Source of the DNA: Anaeramoeba flamelloides
Taxonomy: Eukaryota; Metamonada; Anaeramoebidae
Length of the DNA stretch: 64,000 nt
Direction: 5' to 3'
NCBI GenBank assembly: GCA_027625915.1
Contig: JANTQA010000015.1
Span: 9,143,001 to 9,207,000, forward strand
The notes beneath the pieces are model-generated. The model was not told the origin of the DNA, made no database searches, and saw nothing but the letters and a program-made list of their open reading frames with translations. Position numbers and translations under genes: made by a program. This document shows, in pieces, positions 48,415-57,165 of this stretch (positions within the stretch are counted from its first letter, which is position 1; each line of letters starts with the position of its first letter).

Positions 48415-48589
48415 TACTGGTATTTGAATTATTAAATTGGAAAACATTCTAACTTCCTTTTCCATATTTTTCTTTTATAAATTGAGTTCTCAAAGAAGTA
48501 GGTTGGGATTTTTGGTTTCGATTTCTACTTTAAAAAGGAAATTGAAAATGAAGTGAAAATTTTTTACGTTTTTAATTCAAATACCAGTA
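48415..48589. mobile_element. Family C MITE, TA-flanked
   Basis: 175 bp. TACTGGTATTTGAATTA at the left and TAATTCAAATACCAGTA at the right, perfect inverted termini with TA edges. Internal TTCCATATTTTTCTTTTATA and AAAAGGAAATTGAAAATG arms. Confidence 0.88.
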
Positions 48590-48850
48590 TTTTAAAAATT
48601 AATTTTGCATAATCAGTCAGTATTTTGTTTATTTATAAAGTTATTTTGAGACCTATTAAAATTTTTTATTTTTAAAAAATAATCAATCAATTTTTTTTTT
48701 TTTTAAAATGTGGATTTTGATTCAGATGATTTAATAATACCAAAGACTTGCTCAATTTTTAAGTAAAAATTAAACTAACCAAGAAATTAACAAATCTATT
48801 AAGTGATGTAGATCTGAAAAATATAACATCATTTTTTATATTTTTTTTAT

Positions 48851-49556
48851 ATAAACTCTGTTTCAGTCAAAGAGGCCCAACGTTTTTTTCAAATATCAAT
48901 TGTTTTATATAATTGACCTTTGAAGAACAAATAAGAAATAAAGAGAATAATACACCTCAAAGAAATGTTGATACATGTCTGAAAGAAAACTAATTAATCA
49001 ATAGCTTTTCTTAAAAATTGAAAAACTCAAATTCTTAGGGCCCTATTGAGAAAAACAACGATGTTCGTTTTGAACTTCTACTGGTATTTGAATAATAAAT
49101 ATGAAACATTTTTCACTTCATTTTCTACACTTTTCTTTTAGAAACCAAGCCCCCAAACAAAGTTTGTTGGTATTTTTGGTCTCTATTTGAAAAAGGAAAT
49201 GAAAATGAAGTGAAAATTTTTCACATTTATTAAACAAATATCAAGATCAAAGATCGAATTGAATTGCAATAGAAATCAATAGATTTCTCAACAATCTTTA
49301 CATGGTTTCAATGACCTTAGAATAACACATTTTTACCAAGTGACTATTGATCTTGCAATAAAAAATTTTTTTGCAAATGAATTACGTTTTTAAAAAAAAC
49401 ACAAAAAAAAAAACAAAAATGTGAAAAAATGTAAAAAAATGATTTCAATTTTGAAAATTTCCAAAATAAAATTTTTCTTCTAATATCTATGCAAACCCTT
49501 TAAACACGTGTATTATACCATTACAACTGGGCCCCTTTGACTGAAAAATAGTTTAT
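48851..49556. mobile_element. TIR element B, copy 2, carrying a family C insertion
   Basis: Ends read inward are ATAAACTCTGTTTCAGTCAA and ATAAACTATTTTTCAGTCAA, continuing with AG(A/G)GGCCCA. It is colinear with 25083-25658 except for the family C MITE at 49079-49246. No ORF. Confidence 0.8.
49079..49246. mobile_element. Family C MITE inserted in element B
   Basis: 168 bp, starts TACTGGTATTTGAATAATA; the right end is slightly degenerate (AAACAAATATCAAGA). The other copy of element B reads straight through the equivalent site near 25340-25355 (TTCAATTCAAGATCAAA), an empty site. Confidence 0.82.
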
Positions 49557-49599
49557 TTTTGCCTGGAGAAAAATAGCAAACACATAATTCTAAAATTTT

Positions 49600-49765
49600 T
49601 ATCATTTTTCTCAATTTTGACTTTTATATGAAAATCTCAAACACTCTAAACTAATATAACACACCAAGAAAAAAAATTGAATATAAAATTATTAACAAGG
49701 TTTTAGCCAAATGGCATTTTGATATAGAAGAAATTTTCTCAAAAAGTCGTTTTGTACCAACCTCC
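49600..49765 (+). repeat. Unclassified repeat pair, copy 2
   Basis: Partner of 44640-44830; shares TTGACTTTTATATGAAAAT, AAAAAAATTGAATATAAAAT and GAAATTTTCTCAAAAAGTCG. Confidence 0.5.
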
Positions 49766-49783
49766 CGAATAAAAAAAAATTTT

Positions 49784-50010
49784 TCTATAACATCTATATA
49801 ACATTTCTATAACAAAATTTCCATTTAAATGATGATTTTTTCAATATTTTTTGAAAAAAAATTCTTATAACGCCGGATTATAACATTTTACAAATTTTAT
49901 AAAACATTTTATAACAAACATTTATGTTATAAAAGTTTTTATTATCAAATTTTCTAACATTTTTTACGTTTATAACATTTTTACAACACCTTTATAACAT
50001 GTTATAAAAA
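49784..50010. repeat. Degenerate TATAACATTT-rich tract
   Basis: About ten TATAAC motifs, eight direct and two inverted, with irregular 10-40-bp spacing, ending in the palindrome ATAACATGTTAT. Not a regular tandem array. Confidence 0.6.
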
Positions 50011-50374
50011 ACTTTTTTTTATTAGGGTATAATCTTTGAAATTACTGAAGATTAAAATCGAATGTTGAAAAATATTTTAAAGTCTTCTAAAATAACTTTT
50101 AATAACATTATTAAAGTTTATATTTCCAAATGAAATACTTCTTTTTTTGATTAAGGGGTTACAGTTTATCAAGGATGAGTCGAAGATTTATATAAAGTAT
50201 GTATAATAACCCAATGATTTTTCACCAAAATCTTTCCAAAAAAATTACAATGCTAATTTACCATTTTTAAAAGATCAAATCTCAATCTTATCTGTTGTTA
50301 TCCAAAAATTAAATACTCAAAATTTCATCCATAGGAATAAGTTTGTGTTTTTTTGATTTTTTATACTTTTTACT

Positions 50375-50709
50375 TTTTCCAAATTTCCTTTTTTAAGTTG
50401 TTTGGGTTCCTCCTCTTTTTGTTTTTTTAGGTGCTTGGGGAGGTAAAAGGAATAAAAAATCATTATAAGAATTGGTGGACTTGGTAATGACTAACCTAAC
50501 CAAACTTGTTAATGATCAGATCTAAAATGAATTGAGCTGGACTTATGCAACTGTAGAGAACTGAATCCAACGAATGCGATCGGAAGCCAACCAAAGTGAA
50601 CTGAATTGGACTTTCAGTACAATCTGTCGAGTCGTTACCTGGACTGGGTTTTTGCTGTCGAGTCGGTATCTTGTACTGGGATTTTGCGAAAACAAGATTT
50701 GGGAAACTT

Positions 50710-50763
<54 letters not shown>

Positions 50764-50900
50764 CAACTCAATTCTGTAAAACCAAATCTTATTCTTAAAA
50801 CCTTAGCACTTTATAGAATCAAACCATCTATAAAGTTTCTAAAAAACTTAATAAAGTAACCTATTTCATTTGATCTATAGTTGTTCAAATATTTAGATCT
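50375..50900 (+). repeat. Dispersed repeat family E, copy 3, with 51-base poly-A
   Basis: Shares GAGTCGGTATCTTGTACTGG and AACAAGATTTGGGAAACTTG with 21015-21500. The internal A-rich tract is expanded to an uninterrupted run of 51 A (50712-50762). Sequence after the run is still homologous to the other copies (CACTTTATAGAATC, ATCTATAAAGTTTCT). Confidence 0.7.
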
Positions 50901-51597
50901 CCATATTAAAACAAGAAATTATTGAAAATATTGATGATTTTTTATGGTTCTATCCTTCCTATGAAAAAGATAGATTAATATTTCATAACAAATTAAAAAA
51001 AAAAAAAAATCTTAATGAATTAATTTAAAACAAACAGTTTGAAACTATTTTCATTAAATAATAATCATGAAATCTATGATTTTACGCTTAAATTTCTTTT
51101 TGGGAATTTAAGTGAAAGGGTATCCAGAGTGTAATTTACACTTCTTCAACAATAAAAAAAAAAAAGTTTGTGTTTTTTTTTGAAAAAAATACATTTTCAT
51201 TTTTGTCATTGGAATTTCAACTTTTCTTCAATTGAAAAATGATTTAATTTTGAATTTTTTTTTTATAAAATTTCACTAAATACCAGAATTAGCTTTAATT
51301 TTTAGATCCTAATTTTTTTATAAATTAATTCATCAACACATTTATTCAATGATTTTTAATAAAGTCTTTTCAATTTACAATTTTTCAATTGTTTTTTTTC
51401 ACTTTCTCTGAATCAGCTGTTTAATTTCTTTGATGACTTTTTTTTTTTTAAAAAAATTTCTTGTTAAATGATTATTTTTTTTTTCAATTTTTTTTTTGAC
51501 AGAATTGAAAGTGTTTTGAATTAAAAATTAGTCAAAAAATATAAATTTTTACTTTTATTAAATTTTTAAAATTAAAATTGAATTTAATATAAAAATA

Positions 51598-51798
51598 TAC
51601 AGTCAGTTCCACTTTTAGGGCACAAACTTTCAACGAAAATATAAAGCACAATAAAAATCTCAAATTAAGGCACAAAATTCAGATTCTACTAAAAATAAAT
51701 TGTAAAAAAACAATTCAAAATTTTGTGCATTAATTTGAGATTTTTTTGTACCTTAAATTTCGTTGAAAGTTTGTGCTTTTAAAGTGGAACTGACTGTA
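51598..51798. mobile_element. Family A palindromic MITE, TA-flanked
   Basis: 201 bp. TACAGTCAGTTCCACTTTTA at the left, AAAGTGGAACTGACTGTA at the right, arms with ACTTTCAACGAAA and ATCTCAAATTAAGGCACAAA. One of the best-preserved copies. Confidence 0.9.
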
Positions 51799-51860
51799 GT
51801 AAGATTTTTGTTCTTTTTTTTTTTCCATAAATATAAATTGTTTTTATATTATGGCTTTAA

Positions 51861-52214
51861 TACAGCCGTTTCAAAACCGGTGTACACGATTTAACTTTTT
51901 TTAAAAATTTCATTAAACATTCTAAAAACTACAATCAATTGAAAAGTTGATTGTTATTTTGTACTCAAATCTTCTTGTATTGTCCATAATATCCAAGATC
52001 CCTTACAAACATGGAATTTTTCAAAAATAATTTCACAAAAGTTTTTTAAAAAAACGGAAAAGTTATTTACAAAGCTTTTCATACAGGTATTCTTGAGTTT
52101 TGGTGATAAAACCTTAATTTAGTTTTAACAGATCTTTAAGTTCAAAGAAAATTTAATGAAAATTAAAATTAAAAGAAAAGTTAAATCGTGCGCACCAGGT
52201 TTGAAATTGCTGTA
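51861..52214. mobile_element. TA-flanked MITE with TACAGC(C/A) ends
   Basis: 354 bp. Left end TACAGCCGTTTCAAAACCGG followed by TGTACACGATTTAACTTTT. Right end read inward is TACAGCAATTTCAAACCTGG then TGCGCACGATTTAACTTTT. Terminal inverted repeats of about 40 bp. No ORF. The ends resemble those of the 35580-36567 fold-back element. Confidence 0.87.
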
Positions 52215-52499
52215 TTTTTGGATTATTTAATATATATTATTTTTTATATTTTTTGTTTTAATTGTGAATAAATTTATATTTTTTGGATAACATTTATAAC
52301 AATAAATAAAAAATATAATTTAAAAGAGAAATTTTTTTCAAAAATTAAAAAAAAACTCTCACAATTTTGCAACTCAATCTCAACATTGTTATATTTTGAA
52401 TTTTTAACATTCTTAAAATTTGCCTAGACCTGTGAATGTATTTAGTTTATATGAAATCAAAATATTTTTTTAAAATGATTGATATTAAAATACAGACAA

Positions 52500-52830
52500 G
52501 TTTTTTTTTTTAATAGAAAACTCAAATAAAATTAGTTGATAGTATCTAACTATTTGATCAATCAATATTTAATTAATAAAGATACTACAAATCTCTCAAG
52601 AAAGACTTTTTTTTGTTTCTTTACTCCGAAATTATACGAAAAATTTCAATTTTTAACATTATTTATTTTTTGTCTCGTCAGACAATTTAATTGAAAAAAT
52701 TAGTTAGAATTTCAATTGATTATTAACTCTAGTTATATATTTTAAAAAGATAAATATTTTTAATATATGATTATTTTAATCAAATATATAATTGTAAGTT
52801 GCAAAAAAGTTGAATTGGAGTTCATTTTAA
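52500..52830 (+). repeat. Dispersed repeat family D, partial copy
   Basis: TAGAAAACTCAAATAAAATT, AGTTGATAGTATCTAACTAT and TTGATCAATCAATATTTAAT match the middle of family D. The left part is missing. Confidence 0.55.
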
Positions 52831-53180
52831 TCAATATTTATTTTTATAATTTTGATCTTATTTTTGATCTTATTTTAATCACATTTTGTTTTGTTATATT
52901 TTAAAAATTTCATTTAAATATATGTCCTTAATAAAATTAAGCACTATTTTTTTATGATTAATATTTTTCGAAATCTAGCTATTATAACACAATTCAATTA
53001 ACCACTGGGTTAATTTTTTTTCGAATAAAAACACTCTCAACTTTTGAATATCGAAAATATTTTTGAAATTTCTATGCACTTTTTTATTTTTTTTGAAAAA
53101 TTTGGGTTGAGAAAATTTTGAAATCAAAGAATAAGCTAAAATATTAAATTAGAATGAAAAATCCAGTGAGTTTATTTTTT

Positions 53181-53944
53181 TTAAGGGATTAGTGTCCACC
53201 AAGGAGAAGCCTCGAAACAAAGTATGTTGTTATTGGAACCTAACCACATTCGTGCTACATGGTTCAAATGTCTCTAAAAAATCGATTGCAAAGTAGTAAT
53301 ATTTGTTGATCTTATCAATGAAAAATGGTACTTATATTTGTAAAAAACTCAAAAATTTCAGAATAAAATCTGCATTTCGCCATAAATTTAAAGGTTGAAT
53401 TATCAATATTCAGACTCCAAAGTCACAAAATATCTTTCAAAAATTTGTGGCGAAATATAGATTAGTTACTAAAAAATTTGTTTTTTTTTAAAAATTAAAT
53501 AATTAACCAATAAATTTTTTTGACAATTTATTTCTCAAATCATACAAATATATTGAAGCTACAAGTACCTTTATCAAAAGCAAACAAAACTAATCAGTCT
53601 TTGTGCTTTTATGTTGATGATTATTGAGTTAATCTTTGGAATTAAAAAATTATAAAAATAGTTACTTTTGAAAGTTCTAAATCTAAATTATTAAATACTG
53701 GAATACTGTATTTTGGGTATCTATTATTAGATTTGGAAAAGGAATTAAAAAAAAATTTTCCAAAATGAAACTTTTTTAATTGTGATCATTAGTAAAAAAT
53801 GTAATAATTTATTGGGCAATAAGATTTATAATAGATTTTTTAGAGTCACAGAAACTATTTGAGCCATGGCGTACTAATATCATTTATACCCAATTACAAC
53901 ATACTTTGATTCTAGAGAAATCTATGGTGACACTAATCCCTTAA
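53181..53944 (-). mobile_element. TTAA-flanked non-autonomous transposon, copy 2
   Basis: 764 bp with TTAA at both edges. Ends read inward are GGGATTAGTGTCCACCA and GGGATTAGTGTCACCA. It is the reverse complement of 31938-32691 along its whole length with scattered differences (for example the shared CAAAGTATGTTGTAATTGGG block). No ORF. Confidence 0.88.
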
Positions 53945-54431
53945 ATGACTTTTTTTTTTTTAAATTTACCATTTGAAAATAAAAAAAAACATCTGAAGAC
54001 CAAATTAGTCCCTTTTGTGAAAATAAAATTCCCAGAATTTCGAACGTGTTTTAGTAAATGAGTTAAAATGAGATATTGTATATAAAAATACACATCATTT
54101 CAACTTTGAATTCAATCATTTCCGCAAAAAATGTTTTCAAGAAAAAGTTAAATTGAAACTTTATTTATTTTAATTTTATCATTTTGTTTTTTTAAATTTT
54201 TCTTAATGGAAAGTATTTGATCATTTTTCAATTTTTAGTGTTTTTTGGGTCGTAGGGACATATGGCTTTAATAAAAATTAAAAATAAAATTTTTTATTAA
54301 ATTTTAAATTTAATTTTTAATTTTGTCGAAAATTCTAATTTTTCAATTTAATTAATTACAATTATTTATATTATGTTTTACCCTTCTTTTCAATTTTTCT
54401 AAAAATTTTAAAAATTAAACTTTAAAATCTC

Positions 54432-54457
54432 TTATATATATATATATATATATATAT
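54432..54457. repeat. TA microsatellite before a 3' splice site
   Basis: A run of TA dinucleotides ends eight bases before the AATAG acceptor of exon 2 of the B-box/TLDc gene. A shorter TA run (55149-55163) precedes the acceptor of exon 3 in the same way. Confidence 0.8.
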
Positions 54458-56965
54458 TACAATAGATTCAGATAAAAATAAAACTGAAAAATGCCCAATT
54501 CACCAAAACAATAAACTTTCCAGATACTGTAAAAATTGCCAAAAATTAATTTGTAATGAATGCATCTTTGATCATTCAAATCATGAAACAATTGCATTTG
54601 GTCAGTCAATAGATTTTTATAAAGAATTAATCAATGAACAAAAAAAATACACTCAAAATCATTTTGAAAGAATCAATGAAAAATTTTTACAATTAAATAA
54701 TTCTGAAAAGGATCTGATATCTAAAATTGAAAATATTTTCAGAGAAATATCCGAATTTTATTTGAATTAAAAAAAGTTATTAGATTTACTTGAACAAAAT
54801 GAAATCAAATTAGCCAATGATTTTTTTGAACAAATTTCAAAAAGTATGAACATTGAAAAACAAACAATCAATAATTTAAAATATTCAACAGAAACTCTAC
54901 TGAAACAATTTAACAAATTAGAAAGCAATATAAACCAATCAAATTCATTTGGATTTTTTAAATTATTTTCTCAAATTAAATTAGCCAAAAGTTTGATTTT
55001 TTAATATTTCTTTGGATTTTTTTATTTTTTATTTATTTTTTAAATGAATCTTTTAAATTTTTGTTTTTTCAATTCTAATTTTTTTCTTTTAATTTAATAT
55101 TAACGATTAAATTTTATTGTTTTTTATTCAATTTTTTTTTAACAAATAAATATATATATATATAATAGCTCAAGAAAAACCAAAATCACAATTCCCAAGA
55201 TTATGTAATCAACACAAAAATAAGCCTTATGAATTTTTTTGCATTGATCATAAACAATTATTATGTAGCGATTGTCTAACTCTTAATCATCAAAATTGTA
55301 ATCAAATAGTCAATCTCAAAGAAGGATATGAAAAAATCCAAAACGAATTGGAAGAATTAATCAAGGAAATAAATTCAATTAATGATAAAAAAGAAGAATT
55401 TGTTCGAAAAATTCAAAATGAAAAAATCAATTCCTTAAAAGATAAACAAATAAATATGAAATTGGTCAAAAAAAATTATCAAAAATTAAATGAATTAACA
55501 CAATATCAATTCAAGAAGATGAATGAAGAAATATCAATTCAACAAAATGAAAAATATTTGAAATTAAATGAACAATCAATGAAAATGCAAAAAGAAATAG
55601 ATGAACTTAATGAATCTGAAATGATAATAATTGAAATTGAAATTTGTAAAAAATATAATGATTATCAACAAATATTGCTCAATTTTTTTAAATTGAAAAA
55701 ATTATTGCCAATTTTGAATAAAAATGAAAATATTAAATTAATTTGTAATTCAAAATTTAATAAAATAAATATAATTTCAAATGAATTAAAGAAGAATTTG
55801 AAAAATTGGAAATTAAATTTACCTTATGATCTTAATAAAACCCAAATCAATTTACCAGATGAAATCCAATTGGGAAACAAATTGAAATTTTCAATTCTTC
55901 TTAAAAATCAATTTAATGAAATTGTGAATGCCCAAGAATTCAATCCAAAAGCTGAAATTCTCAAATCAAATTCAAATGAAATGATCACTGAAATAACCAA
56001 ATTTAAAGAAGGAACAAATCAAGAGTTAATCGGAGAATATTTATTCCAAGAAGAAGGAGAATATCAAATAATTTTCTCAATAAATGATCAAAAAATTCCA
56101 AAATCTCCTTTTAATTTGAAAGTAATTGTTCATCTTTTTTTAAAAGAAGAATCAGAAATCCTTCAAAAGGAAAATAACCCAAAATTCAATCAAATTCTTG
56201 AAAAATGGATCAAAGAAGCCGGGTGCAATTCAAATTTGAAAAGAAGATTCAATTCAAGAACAGATGGATGGAAATATCAAACCTTCCATCAAAAATGCGA
56301 CAATAAAGGAAAATCCATAGTTCTAATCAAATTGAAAAATAACTCCTTGTTTGGAGGATTCGCAGCAATTGATTGGCATTCTTCAGGCAGATATTGGAAA
56401 CAATCAACAGGAAATAAATCCTTTCTTTTCTCCTTGATTAGTCTGGATCCAAATTTTAAAGAACCTTTAAAAATGCATATTTTTCGGAATAAACAATCCT
56501 AAATAAACTGCGATCTGGATTATGGACCAAACTTTGGAGGAGGAACTGATTTGTATTTAGGATGTAAAAATCAAAAGATGAATGAAAGCCCATTTTCAAA
56601 TCTAGGCTGGACATATAAACCCCCTTTTGGATATGAATACAAATCAAGTCAAGCCCGGAATTTTTTAGCAGGTTCCTATGAAAATTGGGATATTGTTCAA
56701 ATTGAAATTTTTTGTGAAAAATAAAAAAACAAAACAAAAATTTTTCAATTTTTTCAAATCATCTTTTCAAAATTAATTCAATAATTTATACTATTTTTCC
56801 AAAATAAAAATTTAAATTTTTTCAATTCCACTTTTTCTAATATTTCTATTTTGCTCGCGCCTGTACCCACCATTTCTAAATTTAACACAATTCTTGTAGT
56901 TCTAAATACCTGGAGTTCTGTAAATGGATTTTAGGACATTTCAAATAAGAATCTCTTTGGAAACA

Positions 56966-57165
56966 TACAGTCAGTTCCACTTTTACTGCACAAACTTTAA
57001 ACAAAATTTAAGGCAAAATAAAAATCTCAAATTAAGGCACAAAATTCAAATTCTAGTAAAAATAAATTGTAAAAAAAAATTCCAAATTTTGTGCCCTAAT
57101 TTGAGAATTTTTTTGTGCCTTATATTTCGTTGAAAGTTTGTGCCTTAAAAGTGGAACTGACTGTA
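56966..57165. mobile_element. Family A palindromic MITE, TA-flanked, beside a TA repeat
   Basis: 200 bp. TACAGTCAGTTCCACTTTTA at the left and AAAGTGGAACTGACTGTA at the right, followed directly by about eleven TA dinucleotides (57166-57187). Insertion into, or growth of, a TA run fits TA target choice. Confidence 0.88.

Larger units (their letters stand above)
47324..54465 (+). other. 7.1-kb putative intron of the B-box/TLDc gene
   Basis: Inferred from matching phase (A|GTTTGT donor, AATAG|AT acceptor after a TA repeat). It contains, in order: an unclassified repeat (47870), a 9-bp minisatellite (48068-48181), a family C MITE (48415), element B with an inserted family C MITE (48851-49556), an unclassified repeat (49600), a TATAACATT-rich tract (49784-50010), family E (50375-50900), a family A MITE (51598), a TA-flanked MITE (51861), partial family D (52500) and a TTAA element (53181-53944). 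It may instead be intergenic if exon 1 is a separate gene. Confidence 0.6.
47110..56724 (+). pseudogene. Three-B-box / coiled-coil / filamin-repeat / TLDc gene with two in-frame TAA codons
   Basis: TRIM-like host gene, probably inactivated. Exons are 47110-47323, 54466-54990 and 55169-56724. Both introns (7142 and 178 bp) are phase 1 with donors A|GTTTG, and joining keeps frame throughout. Exon 1 carries a first B-box-like zinc finger (WCDFC...CQDCEKNQCENC, about 24-66). Exon 2 has a B-box (CPIH...CKNCQKLICNEC...H, about 81-120) and a coiled coil. Exon 3 has a third B-box (CNQH...CIDHKQLLCSDC), a long coiled coil, a filamin/ABP280 repeat (about 472-566, ending KSPFNLKV) and a TLDc domain (about 585-764: DGWKYQTFHQKCDNKG, FGGFAAIDWHSSG, YGPNFGGGTDLYLG). 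TAA codons interrupt the frame at 54768-54770 in the coiled coil and 56500-56502 inside TLDc, yet conserved sequence continues in the same frame after each. TAA is the normal stop of the other genes here, so recoding is unlikely. The 7.1-kb intron link is inferred from phase and domain order; exon 1 could belong to another gene. Confidence 0.72.

Noticed and set aside
50574-50859. Poly-lysine / poly-phenylalanine frames around 50712-50762
   Set aside because: Translation of a 51-base A run inside repeat family E.
54768-54770. Stop-codon reassignment (TAA as sense) in this organism
   Set aside because: The UBR, eL15, transporter and importin genes all end at TAA at the expected position, so TAA is a normal stop here.
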